NCBI RefSeq assembly: GCF_014212175.1
Contig: NZ_JACJVR010000084.1
Span: forward strand, 1-58,804
From: Cohnella xylanilytica
GTDB lineage: Bacteria > Bacillota > Bacilli > Paenibacillales > Paenibacillaceae
Direction of reading: 5' to 3'
DNA length: 58,804 nt
Shown here in pieces: positions 32,989 through 41,466 of the stretch. Position 1 is the stretch's first letter, and each line of letters opens with the position of its first letter. Made by a program: the position numbers and the translations under genes. The notes below the pieces were generated by a model, which was not told the origin of the DNA, did no database searches, and was given only the letters and a program-made list of their open reading frames with translations.

Positions 32989-33010
32989 GGGCCGGGCAGC
33001 TGCCCGGCTC
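32982..33010 (-). terminator. Intrinsic terminator of the MFS/oxidase operon
   Basis: The palindromic stem gccgggcagctgcccggc (32991-33008) is followed on the minus strand by TTTTTTT. It lies 40-65 nt after the stop at 33049. The central loop must open to 4 nt. Confidence 0.85.
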
Positions 33011-33048
33011 TACGCGTTGAGGGTCCCGATTCGTCCCGCCTCGATTCT

Positions 33049-33909
33049 CTATCCGTTCCGCCTCGCCACCGTCCGGGCCATTCCGGCTTCGTAGGAGGTT
33101 GCCGGTCCGCCTGCATACTCGGCTTCGTCGCCCCCGGCTTCCTCTTCGCCCCGGTTGTAGCGCTCCAGCAGCTCCATGGCCCCCGGCTCGTAACGCTCGA
33201 GCAGGCGAAGCATCCAGCCGCCGACCCGCTCGTACCGGACGGGGCGGCCCGCCGCCGCACCCGCCATGCCGAGCAGCTCCGCCCCCGAGATCGGCGGGTT
33301 GCCGCGCAGGCGCCAGCTTCTCCCGTAGGCGGACTCGGTCGAGGCGAGTTCCGCCGCCATGCGGGCGGCGTCGTCCAGGTACAGGTACTCCCTGCGGACC
33401 TGCGGATCGGCCAGCCGCTTCACCGGCTTCCCCCGCGCGACCTGGCGAATCGCGTAATGCGTCAGCGTATCGGCCGCGGCCGCCCCGTACAGCTCGGGAA
33501 CCGAGATCCGAAGATACCGGTCACGCGATCCGGCAGGCGTCTCCGGGCGCGACCATCCGGCAGGGCGGTAGATTCCCTCCAGGATGACGACCTTGGCCCC
33601 CGTCCGTTCCGCGACGATCCCGACCGCTTCGAGCATCCGCCGCGCCTTCTCCGGCTTCTCGTCATACGTCAGATAGACTCCGCAGACGATGACGTCCGCC
33701 CCTTCCGCCGCGGCCAGCAGTTCGTCCGGATCGCACGCATCTCCCTGCGCCGCGCGGAATCCCGGCGAATCGGAGAACGACTCCCGAAGCCTCGCCAGCT
33801 TCTTCGGCGATCCGGAATAGGCGACGACGTCCGCCTCCATTCCGATCAGCCTCTCGACCAGCGCCGTTCCGATTCCCCGTCCCGCTCTTACGACCAATGC
33901 TTTTCTCAT
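33049..33909 (-). CDS. Atypical NAD(P)-binding epimerase/reductase-like protein
   Basis: About 286 aa from ATG 33909 (GAGGAG 9 nt upstream; ATG 33915 is too close). The N-terminal Rossmann fold reads ALVVRAGRGIGTALVERLI, where the usual GxxGxxG is altered to a GRGIG form. Later features such as ADVIVCGVYLTYDEKPEKARRML, VPELYGAAAADTLTHYAIRQVARG and YLYLDDAARMAAEL match extended short-chain dehydrogenase or NAD-dependent epimerase relatives. A YxxxK catalytic pair is not evident. It starts 24 nt after the multicopper oxidase stop and shares its operon. Role unknown. Confidence 0.75.
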   Translation of the reverse strand: MRKALVVRAGRGIGTALVERLIGMEADVVAYSGSPKKLARLRESFSDSPGFRAAQGDACDPDELLAAAEGADVIVCGVYLTYDEKPEKARRMLEAVGIVAERTGAKVVILEGIYRPAGWSRPETPAGSRDRYLRISVPELYGAAAADTLTHYAIRQVARGKPVKRLADPQVRREYLYLDDAARMAAELASTESAYGRSWRLRGNPPISGAELLGMAGAAAGRPVRYERVGGWMLRLLERYEPGAMELLERYNRGEEEAGGDEAEYAGGPATSYEAGMARTVARRNG

Positions 33910-33933
33910 TCTCATCGCTCCTCTATATTGTGA

Positions 33934-35421
33934 TTAAAGATCCGGCAGGTTGCCGGACTTCGTTCCTACCCGATAAGGCGTCGTCAAGCCCTCGTAATTC
34001 AGCATCATGCTCATGCCCATGGAGGCGTGCCCGAGATTGTGGCAGTGCATCATCCATAAGCCCGGGTTGTCGGCGTTCACCAGCACCTCGTAGACGTCGC
34101 CCTTATGCGTGAGCAGGGTGTCGAGCACGACCGGGCTCCCCCGCAGCGGAACGCCGTTCTTGCTCAGAACGCGGAAGGTGTGCCCGTGAATGTGGAACGG
34201 ATGGTCGCCGCCCCCTTCGTTGGAGATCGCGACGAGCAGCTTCTCTCCCGCCTTCGCGGTCAGCGGCGGGATCTCGTGGAACGAGCGGCCGTTGATCGTG
34301 TTGACGAACAGCGACTGGCCCAGCTTCAGCTCGTAACGCCGATCCGGCTTCGCTTCCCGTTCCGGGTCCTCCGGCAGAGGCGTACCGTAATCGAGGAACG
34401 AGAACGGTACGCCTCCCTCCGCCCTCTCGGGTTCGGGGCCGCTCCCTAAAGTAATAGCCGGATCGTCGGCCGACGGGCTGCGGACGACGGCCTTCCCCGC
34501 TTCGGGAAGCCGGATGAGCAGATCGTAGCGCTGCCCCGCTCCTACCGCCACGATCGCTCCTTCGAGCCATCCCGGCTCGTGCAGGTCGTGTCCGTCCATC
34601 GCGACGACCTGGAACGAAGCCCCGTCGACCGAGAATTTCATCGTCTCGTTGTCCGCGTTGGTTATTCTCAGCCGGACCTCCTCGCCTCCCTTCGCCGGAA
34701 CGTTGAATCCCCGAGCGCTTCCGTTCAGCAGAAGGGAGGAGTCCAGCCTCTGGTAGAAGGCCGATGCCTCCGCATCGGCGGCGATCGTCCCGGACTCCGC
34801 CTTCGGCTCCACGATCAAGGAGCCCATCAGCCCCTTCTTGGCCTGAACCGAGCTCATCTGGTGGGAGTGGTACCAGTACGTGCCCGGTTCCCCGGCGACG
34901 AACTCGTACGTGAACTCCTCTCCCGGAAGGACGGCGTCCTGCGTCACTCCCGCGACGCCGTCCTGCGAGCAGGGAACCTTGATTCCGTGCCAATGGAGGG
35001 TGACGCCGTCCGCGATATCCCGATTGCGCAGCGTTACGACGACGCGATCGCCCTCCTTGACGCGGAGCTCGGGACCCGGGGAGGAGCCGTTGAACGTCCA
35101 GGCTTCGACCGTCTTGCCGCTGTCCAGCTTCAGCGTCTTGCGCGACGCCGTCAGCTCGAACGTCCGCGTCGGTCCGGACGTCTCCCCGGCGACGAGCGAA
35201 TCGCAGGACACGCTCTGTCCGGCGGGCGCATGATAGTGCGCGCCTGCGGCGGCCGCCGTCGCGTCCATGCCGTGACGATGCCCCGACATGTCGATCTCGA
35301 CCGGCTTCTGCAGCCGAATCTGCCAGAAGTAGACGGCCATCGCGGCGCCGATCAGGAGAACAAGCAGCGCTAACGGAACGACGACGTAGAGCCGGCGTTT
35401 CTTTTTCCGCTTGGGAGTCAT
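33934..35421 (-). CDS. Multicopper oxidase
   Basis: A 495-aa oxidase with an N-terminal membrane anchor or signal (KRKKKRR then LYVVVPLALLVLLIGAAM). All four copper motifs are present: HWHG (143-146), WYHSH (183-187), HPFHIHGH (about 410) and HCHNLGHASMGM near the end, the last with an axial Met after the type 1 site. A His-rich leader (SGHRHGMD, HYH) may hold extra copper. It oxidises a phenolic or metal substrate at the outer face of the membrane. It overlaps the MFS gene by 4 nt (ATGA) with its own RBS AAAGGAGGG. A copy of the locus palindrome lies 31 nt upstream, inside the MFS coding end. Confidence 0.92.
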   Translation of the reverse strand: MTPKRKKKRRLYVVVPLALLVLLIGAAMAVYFWQIRLQKPVEIDMSGHRHGMDATAAAAGAHYHAPAGQSVSCDSLVAGETSGPTRTFELTASRKTLKLDSGKTVEAWTFNGSSPGPELRVKEGDRVVVTLRNRDIADGVTLHWHGIKVPCSQDGVAGVTQDAVLPGEEFTYEFVAGEPGTYWYHSHQMSSVQAKKGLMGSLIVEPKAESGTIAADAEASAFYQRLDSSLLLNGSARGFNVPAKGGEEVRLRITNADNETMKFSVDGASFQVVAMDGHDLHEPGWLEGAIVAVGAGQRYDLLIRLPEAGKAVVRSPSADDPAITLGSGPEPERAEGGVPFSFLDYGTPLPEDPEREAKPDRRYELKLGQSLFVNTINGRSFHEIPPLTAKAGEKLLVAISNEGGGDHPFHIHGHTFRVLSKNGVPLRGSPVVLDTLLTHKGDVYEVLVNADNPGLWMMHCHNLGHASMGMSMMLNYEGLTTPYRVGTKSGNLPDL

Positions 35422-36908
35422 GCCGATGGTTCCCTCCTTTTCAATTTTGAGATTGATTGATCAATTACTACCGCTTGCGAAGAAGGCTTCGTTCGTACCG
35501 TTACGAACACGAGGATCGCTCCGATCAGCGCGAGCGCCGCGGCCCCCAGGAAAGCCCAGGCGAAGCCGCCCGTCAGCGCCTCGGGCTCGGCCTTCCCCGC
35601 GCCCAGCAGGCTGTCCGTTCGCGCCAGGGACAACGTCGTCAGAACGGCGAGACCGATGGCGCCCCCGATCTGCTGGCTCGTATTGACGAGGCCGCTCGCC
35701 AGCCCCGCTTCCCCGTCGGCGACTCCATGCACCGCGAGCTCCGTGCCGGAGACGAAGGCGCCGCCCAGGCCGATTCCGATCGCGAGGCTGGGGCCGAGCA
35801 GGTCGGCCGCGAACGAGGCGTCGCTCGGCGCCATCGAGAGCCAGATGAGGCCGGCTGCCAGCAGAACCAGCGAACCGGTCAGCGTATGGCGCGTCCCGAA
35901 CGCTCGGACCGCCGCGGGAACGGCCCCCGCGACGACGACCAGCGCTCCCGCCAGCGGAAGCTGGGTCAGGCCCGCCTTCATGGCATCGTAATGAAGCACT
36001 TGCTGCATGTAGACGGACAAGGCGAAGAAGAGGCCCGTCGTCGCTCCGCCGATCAGGAACATCGCCAGATTGCCTCCCGAGACCGACTTGTTGCGGAAGA
36101 TCGCAAGAGGCATCAGCGGGTTGGCGGCGCGGCTCTCCCGAATGACGAAGGCGACGATCAGCGCGACGGCCAGCCCAGCAAGAATCAGCGTCTGCGGAGA
36201 AGTCCAGCCGACCCGCTCCGTGCCGGACAGCGCCGCCACGAGCGAGACGATACCGGCCGTGACCGCCGCCGCTCCCGGCATATCCAGGCTTGCCCGCTCG
36301 GCGGCGGCATCCTTCGGGAGGAGCAGCGGCGACGCCAGAATAACCAGAATGCCGACAGGCACGTTCACGTAGAACACGGATGGCCAGCCGAAGGAGGAGG
36401 TCAGCACGCCGCCGAGCAGCACGCCCGCCGCGCTTCCGATGCCCGCCACCGCGCCCCAGATCCCGAGAGCCCGCGCGCGGTCCCGCGGATTCGCGAATAG
36501 CCTGGTGACGAGCGCGAGCGCGGCCGGAGCGAGCAGCGCGGCCGATGCTCCCTGCACCGCGCGCGCCGTCAGCAGCCAGGCGCCCGAGTCGGCCAGCCCG
36601 GCCGCCGCAGAGGCCGCCCCGAATCCGGCGACGCCGGCCAGGAACAGCCGCCGGTGCCCGAACCGGTCGGCCAGCCGGCCGCCGAGAAGCAGCAGGCCGC
36701 CGAAGGGCAGCACGTAAGCGGTGATGACCCAACTGAGCAGATTCGTGTTCAGGCGAAGCTCTTCGCCCAGAGCGGGAAGCGCGATATTGACGATCGAAGC
36801 GTCCAGAACGACCAGGAATTGCGCCAGCGCCAGCACGAGAAGCGCCCACCAGCGATGCGAGGCGGCGCCCGGGGCGGCCGCGTTCGATGGTACCGTTGAT
36901 TTTCTCAA
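35418..36908 (-). CDS. MFS drug efflux transporter, DHA2 (EmrB/QacA) type
   Basis: A 496-aa transporter with about 14 hydrophobic segments. Motif C-like and DHA2 signatures are FLVVLDASIVNIALPALGEEL, GGRLADRFGHRRLF and GIWGAVAGIGSAAGVLLGGVL. It probably exports a toxic organic compound. The start is TTG with AAGGAG 9 nt upstream. It is the first gene of the MFS, multicopper oxidase and NAD-binding protein operon. Expression should be repressed through palindromes at 36932 and 37024-37085. Its last codons (VVIDQSIS) encode a further palindrome copy. Confidence 0.93.
   Translation of the reverse strand: MRKSTVPSNAAAPGAASHRWWALLVLALAQFLVVLDASIVNIALPALGEELRLNTNLLSWVITAYVLPFGGLLLLGGRLADRFGHRRLFLAGVAGFGAASAAAGLADSGAWLLTARAVQGASAALLAPAALALVTRLFANPRDRARALGIWGAVAGIGSAAGVLLGGVLTSSFGWPSVFYVNVPVGILVILASPLLLPKDAAAERASLDMPGAAAVTAGIVSLVAALSGTERVGWTSPQTLILAGLAVALIVAFVIRESRAANPLMPLAIFRNKSVSGGNLAMFLIGGATTGLFFALSVYMQQVLHYDAMKAGLTQLPLAGALVVVAGAVPAAVRAFGTRHTLTGSLVLLAAGLIWLSMAPSDASFAADLLGPSLAIGIGLGGAFVSGTELAVHGVADGEAGLASGLVNTSQQIGGAIGLAVLTTLSLARTDSLLGAGKAEPEALTGGFAWAFLGAAALALIGAILVFVTVRTKPSSQAVVIDQSISKLKRREPSA
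35452..35468. promoter_or_regulatory. Operator-like palindrome inside the 3' end of the MFS gene
   Basis: attgattgatcaattac is centred about 40 nt upstream of the oxidase start, with the same TTGATCAA core as the three copies upstream of the MFS gene. It may mark an internal regulated promoter for the oxidase. Confidence 0.5.
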
Positions 36909-36931
36909 GACAATCCACTCCTTATGGATAT

Positions 36932-36945
36932 TGATTGATCAATCA
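36932..36945. promoter_or_regulatory. Operator palindrome TGATTGATCAATCA
   Basis: A perfect 14-bp palindrome 24 nt upstream of the MFS TTG start, between the leader and its RBS. A TetR-type repressor is expected for a site of this form. Confidence 0.65.
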
Positions 36946-37023
36946 CAGTTGGAGCCGCCAGCCGGCTTCTTGCAAGTCTGCCGCTCGCGGCGGAACCTCC
37001 TTTCGCCGCTCCTCACTTTGTTA

Positions 37024-37085
37024 GTGATTGATCAATTACAACTCTTGAACTCAATGTACCACCTCATTAGTGATTAGTCAATTAC
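37024..37085 (-). promoter_or_regulatory. MFS operon promoter flanked by two operators
   Basis: Minus-strand -35 TTGACT (37076-37081), 17-bp spacer, -10 TACATT (37053-37058). Palindromes GTGATTAGTCAATTAC (37070-37085, over the -35) and GTGATTGATCAATTAC (37024-37039, just after the -10) bracket it, centres 46 bp apart. This is a classic repressor layout. Between it and the MFS gene (36909-37023) is a leader with AAAGGAGG inside a small stem (gcggcg / cgccgc) but no gene. Confidence 0.7.
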
Positions 37086-37112
37086 AAATTTCAAAATCAG
37101 GCCTTGGCGGAT

Positions 37113-37154
37113 AAAACAGCCGGCCGACCGCCTCTGGAAGACGGCCGGCCGGCT
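37113..37154 (-). terminator. Terminator of locus B operon
   Basis: Stem agccggccg / cggccggct followed on the minus strand by TGTTTTATC. It lies about 60 nt after the GH20-like stop. Confidence 0.7.
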
Positions 37155-37213
37155 ATTGTCGCCCGGATAGAAGGACAACAGCCGCCGGCATCTCCCGATC
37201 GCCTGTCCGTTCT

Positions 37214-39169
37214 CTATCCCCGCTTTAACTCTCGCAGCCGTCCCCCGTACTGCCCGAGCAGCCTGTCGAACGCCGCCGCGCTGGCGTCCAGCCCGCCCTC
37301 CCGGTTGCGGGCCAGCCACAGCCGCCTGAACTCCCGGACTGCCGTCTCAAGCCGGGTCCGAAGCCGCCCGAGCCATTCGGCCTCGGCCTCTTCGTCCGGC
37401 AGGTCCTGACGGTAGATATAGCGATGAAGTCCCGCCCCCGCCTCGATCAAGAGCAGCGTGTTCGCGAGCTCGTCCTTGACGATGGCGGCATCCGGACCGG
37501 TCAACGCGAGGCCGTCCAGCTCTTCGCGGCGCTCCCGCAGCCACTCCTCCATCTCCGCGTAGCGGTAGTCCAGCCGGAACGGCGTTCCGGCTCCGCCGAG
37601 CAGCCGGGCGATGTCGGGCAGTCGCGACGTATCCCGCTCCAGATCCTCCCGCGAAGAGAGCCCCCGGTTCAGCAGGTAGCTCGTGTAGGTTCCGTTCTCG
37701 ATCGTGCATCGCTCCAGATGGTAATAGCGTCCCATCTCCAACAGAAGCCGGGCGGCCCTGCCCGTTCGGTCTTGAAGCATCCGCCGCGAGACGTGATGCT
37801 CCATGGGCTCAAGCCGGTCCAGATTCGCGGCCGCGCGCCAGCTCGCGCCCGCCGCGTAAGCGAAGCCCGGGAAGCTGACGGCCGGCGCCTGCCAATGCCC
37901 GGAGTCTCCCCAGTCGGTGACGATCAATCCGCCGGCGCCGTAGGCCAGACCGTTCCTCGCCGCGTCGGCGACGTTGCCCAGCATGTTGTCCGTGCGGCCC
38001 GACAGGGAAGACCACGAGCTCGTTCCCGGGCAGACATAATAAGGAACTCCCTTCTCGCTCAGCGTTCGGCATGCCGGTTCGTACGGAACGGGCTCGTCGT
38101 AGTTCCAGTGAAGCACGGTCGCGTCGTCCGGCAGACGCTCGATCAGCTCCGGATGACGGGCGAGCACGTCGCCCCACAGAAGCGGCTTCTTGCCGTGGCT
38201 TCGCGCGATGCGGAACATTCTCTCCGCGTACTCCATATACAGCCCGGCGACGCCGATCTCTTCGGCCCGCGCCTTGCTTCCGCCCGTGCCGAGACCGAAC
38301 GGTTCGTCCATGTTGAGGTTGACGTATCGGGACGAGAAGCAGGGCAGCAGCTCGTCGAACAGATCCTTCGCCAGCGCGGCGGAGCGTTCGTCGGCCGGAT
38401 TCAGGGTCGCCGGCGGCAGCTTGAACGGCAGCGGAGTCGGCATGCCGTCCGGATGCTCGGCCAGATCGCGGAACTCGGGCTTCGCGAGCCAGGGGCCCAT
38501 ATGGCCGAGACAGTTCTGGTTCGGCACGAGGTCGATGTAGCGCGCCGCCGCGTAAGCGTCGAGCTCCCGGTATTCGGCGGCGGTGATCGGCGTCGCTTCC
38601 GGGAAGAGGGCGGCGTACTTCGCGTAATCGAAGCAGAAGCCCTCCATGTATAGCTGAAGATGGTTGAACTTCAGTTCGGAGAGCCGGTCGACGAGCGCAT
38701 ACAACGTCTCCATCTTCGGAATCTTGTTCCTTCCGATATCGAGCATGACCCCCCGGACCGCGAAGTCCGGCTCGTCGTCGATGCGGCAGTGCGGCCATTC
38801 CGCGCTTCCGCTCAATCCTTCGAAGAACTGGGCAGCCGTCAGCAGCGCGTAGTGGAGCCCTTGGGCGGTGCTCGCCTTCAAGCCCAGCCCGTCCGCGTCC
38901 CACTTCAGAACATAGCCTTGCGGATGCAGCTCGGCCTGGTATTCCACGACCGCCGCCGCGCGCGCCGGACGCCGCCCCCTCGGCTCCCCCGACGCCGCTT
39001 CCGCGGCCCGCAAGGACGCTTCGAGACGCCCGGCGACGTCCGCCTCCTCCGCCAGCAGGGCGGCCTCCTCGCCGTCCGCCCGCACGTCGAAGCCGGCCGC
39101 CGCCGGCGAGCTTCCTCCTGTCAGCCGATAGCTTCGCGGCTGAGGGTACAGATAGACCGGAGCGCTCAT
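37214..39169 (-). CDS. GH20-like glycosidase (beta-N-acetylhexosaminidase relative)
   Basis: A 651-aa protein from ATG 39169 (GGAGGAG upstream; overlaps the GH3 stop by 4 nt). The N-terminal alpha/beta domain (about 1-135) resembles the GH20 domain 2. The barrel begins DFAVRGVMLDIGRNKIPKMETLYALVDRLSELKFNHLQLY, closely matching GH20. The catalytic Asp-Glu pair is D288-E289 in VNLNMDEPFGLG, replacing the usual HxGGDE; Trp residues of the sugar pocket (SSWSSL, VTDWGDSGHW) remain. It is probably an exo-acting hexosaminidase or related hydrolase, cytoplasmic because no signal is present. It is last in the locus B operon. Confidence 0.82.
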   Translation of the reverse strand: MSAPVYLYPQPRSYRLTGGSSPAAAGFDVRADGEEAALLAEEADVAGRLEASLRAAEAASGEPRGRRPARAAAVVEYQAELHPQGYVLKWDADGLGLKASTAQGLHYALLTAAQFFEGLSGSAEWPHCRIDDEPDFAVRGVMLDIGRNKIPKMETLYALVDRLSELKFNHLQLYMEGFCFDYAKYAALFPEATPITAAEYRELDAYAAARYIDLVPNQNCLGHMGPWLAKPEFRDLAEHPDGMPTPLPFKLPPATLNPADERSAALAKDLFDELLPCFSSRYVNLNMDEPFGLGTGGSKARAEEIGVAGLYMEYAERMFRIARSHGKKPLLWGDVLARHPELIERLPDDATVLHWNYDEPVPYEPACRTLSEKGVPYYVCPGTSSWSSLSGRTDNMLGNVADAARNGLAYGAGGLIVTDWGDSGHWQAPAVSFPGFAYAAGASWRAAANLDRLEPMEHHVSRRMLQDRTGRAARLLLEMGRYYHLERCTIENGTYTSYLLNRGLSSREDLERDTSRLPDIARLLGGAGTPFRLDYRYAEMEEWLRERREELDGLALTGPDAAIVKDELANTLLLIEAGAGLHRYIYRQDLPDEEAEAEWLGRLRTRLETAVREFRRLWLARNREGGLDASAAAFDRLLGQYGGRLRELKRG

Positions 39170-41451
39170 GCCGGCTCCTCCTCTCCGTTCAACCGCCGAA
39201 GCAGCGCCGAGAGCGCCTCTTCGGTGAACTTGCCTCCGCTGAACGAGAGCAGCCCGCGGAGCGGCATCTGCTCCATGAAGGCGAGCAGCATGGCAGCGTG
39301 CTCGGGGGCGAGCCCGGAGGCGAAGGGCAGGCTCTCGGTCAGCTGGCGGACGAACGCTTCGCCCGCGTCCGTCGCGGCTACCTCCGCCAGAGTCGAGTTG
39401 CGGCGGAAGACTGGCTTGCGCGCCGCCGTCGACCGAACCGTCACCGTCTCGGACAAGACGATGTCCCGCGACGACCGTCCGATCAGCAGCTCGAATTCTC
39501 CTGTCTCGACCGTCCACTCCCGGGCTTCGGGATCATAATAGCTAAAGCTGCGCTTATCCAACTCGAACGTCACGACCCGGGATTCGCCAGGCGCTAGCGC
39601 CACCTTGTCGAAACCCTTCAGTTCCTTGTCCGGCCGAATGACGGAGCTCTCGGGGTCGCGCACGTACAGCTGCACGACCTCCTTCCCCGCGCGGGAACCG
39701 GTATTGGCGACCCTCACGGACACGCGCAGGACCTCCGTGTCCGACAGCGTCTTCTTGTCCACAGTCAACTCCGAATAGCCGAAGGTCGTATAGCTGAGAC
39801 CGTGTCCGAACGGGAACAGCGGCTCGATATTCTTCTTGTCGTAGTACCGGTAGCCCACGAAGATCCCTTCCCGGTATTCGACCCGGTCCCCCTCTCCGGG
39901 GAAAAACAGGTAGGACGGGTTGTCGCTCAGCCGAACCGGGAACGTCTCGGCGAGTCGGCCGGACGGATTCTCGTCCCCGAACAGCAGGTCGGCGACCGCT
40001 CCTCCGAGCGCCTGGCCGCCGAGGTAAGCTTCCAGCACGGCCTTGGCGCTGCCGAGCCACGGCATCTCGACCGGCGCGCCGTTCGACAGAACGACGACGA
40101 GATTCGGCTGCGCGGCCGCCACCGCGTCGATCAGCGCGACCTGGTTCGCCGGCATCCGCAGGTGCTTGCGGTCGAAGCCTTCCGACTCGTACCGCTTCGG
40201 CAGCCCCGCGAACAGAACCGCGACCTCCGCTTCCGAAGCGACTCTCGCCGCTTCCGCGGCCAGATCTGCATCCGGCTCCTCCGCGTCGAGGTCGTACCCT
40301 GGCGCATACCGCAGCTCCGCTTCCGCTCCCGCCGACCTCGCCAGCTCTTCGAGAATGTCGTCCATTCGGGTCGGCCGAATCTGGGAGCTGCCGCTGCCCT
40401 GGTACCGGGGCTCCCGGGCCATCGCGCCGATGACGGCGATCCTGCCGCCCTTCGGCAGAGGCAGAAGCCCCTCCTCGTTCTTGAGCAGAACCATGCTCTC
40501 CCTGGCGACCTCGCGGGCTAACCGATGGTGCTCCTCGGGATCGAACGACCCCCCGGGCCGCCGCCCGTCCGCGGCCCGGAACACGACGGTCAGCAGCCGT
40601 TCGACCGCTTCGTCCAGCTTCGCCTCGTCCAGTTCGCCTCTGCGAACGGCTTCCACGATGCGGCGTTCGCCTTCTCCGTGGCTGGCCGGCATCTCCAGTT
40701 CGAGACCGGCCGCGAGGCCGCGCGCCCGGTCGTCGACCGCGCCCCAGTCGGACACGACGAAGCCGTCGTGGCCCCACTCGTTCTTGAGGATGTCCGTCAG
40801 CAGCGTCCCGTTCTCGGAAGCGTACTCGCCGTTCACCTTGTTATAGGCGCACATGACGGTCCAGGGCCGGGCCTTCTTGACGGCGCCTTCGAAGCTTGCC
40901 AGATAAATCTCGCGCAGCGTCCTCTCGTCCACGATCGAATCGGACGTCATGCGGCGGTGCTCCTGGTTGTTCGCCGCGAAGTGCTTGAGCGAAGTCCCCA
41001 CGCCCTGGCTCTGCACGCCGAGAATATGGTGGGCCGCCATCTCCGAAGACAAGTAGGGGTCTTCGGAGAAGTATTCGAAGTTGCGGCCGCACAGAGGGGA
41101 GCGCTTGATGTTCGCTCCCGGCCCCAGCAGGACGGCGACGTCCTCCGCCTGGCATTCGCGGCCGAGCGCTTCGCCCATCCGCCGGATCAGCTCCCGGTTC
41201 CAGGAGCTGGCGACGCCCGCCGCCGACGGGAAGCAGGTCGCGGGCACGCTGTCGAAGAGGCCGAGATGATCGGCGGATCCCCTCTGCTTGCGCAGGCCGT
41301 GCGGACCGTCCGTCAGCATGACGGACGGAATGCCGAGCCGCTCGATGCCTCGGGTATGCCACGTATCCGCTCCCGAACACAGGCTCGCCTTCTCCTCCAG
41401 CGTCATCCGCGCGATCAGCGCCTTGATGTCTCTCGTCTCGTTCACGCTCAT
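39166..41451 (-). CDS. GH3 family beta-glycosidase, 761 aa
   Basis: GH3 enzyme with the N-terminal barrel (MTLEEKASLCSGADTW, MLTDGPHGLR, LGPGANIKRSPLCGRNFEYFSEDP, KHFAANNQE) and nucleophile D235 in FVVSDWGAV. The (alpha/beta)6 sandwich and a C-terminal FnIII-like domain (SGRLAETFPVRLSDNPSY, FGHGLSYTTF) follow. The type resembles Bacteroides/Thermotoga beta-glucosidases. There is no signal peptide, so it is presumed to act on imported oligosaccharides. It sits 15 nt downstream of the other GH3 gene with RBS GGGAGGA. Confidence 0.93.
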   Translation of the reverse strand: MSVNETRDIKALIARMTLEEKASLCSGADTWHTRGIERLGIPSVMLTDGPHGLRKQRGSADHLGLFDSVPATCFPSAAGVASSWNRELIRRMGEALGRECQAEDVAVLLGPGANIKRSPLCGRNFEYFSEDPYLSSEMAAHHILGVQSQGVGTSLKHFAANNQEHRRMTSDSIVDERTLREIYLASFEGAVKKARPWTVMCAYNKVNGEYASENGTLLTDILKNEWGHDGFVVSDWGAVDDRARGLAAGLELEMPASHGEGERRIVEAVRRGELDEAKLDEAVERLLTVVFRAADGRRPGGSFDPEEHHRLAREVARESMVLLKNEEGLLPLPKGGRIAVIGAMAREPRYQGSGSSQIRPTRMDDILEELARSAGAEAELRYAPGYDLDAEEPDADLAAEAARVASEAEVAVLFAGLPKRYESEGFDRKHLRMPANQVALIDAVAAAQPNLVVVLSNGAPVEMPWLGSAKAVLEAYLGGQALGGAVADLLFGDENPSGRLAETFPVRLSDNPSYLFFPGEGDRVEYREGIFVGYRYYDKKNIEPLFPFGHGLSYTTFGYSELTVDKKTLSDTEVLRVSVRVANTGSRAGKEVVQLYVRDPESSVIRPDKELKGFDKVALAPGESRVVTFELDKRSFSYYDPEAREWTVETGEFELLIGRSSRDIVLSETVTVRSTAARKPVFRRNSTLAEVAATDAGEAFVRQLTESLPFASGLAPEHAAMLLAFMEQMPLRGLLSFSGGKFTEEALSALLRRLNGEEEPA

Positions 41452-41466
41452 CCCGTTGTCCTCCCT

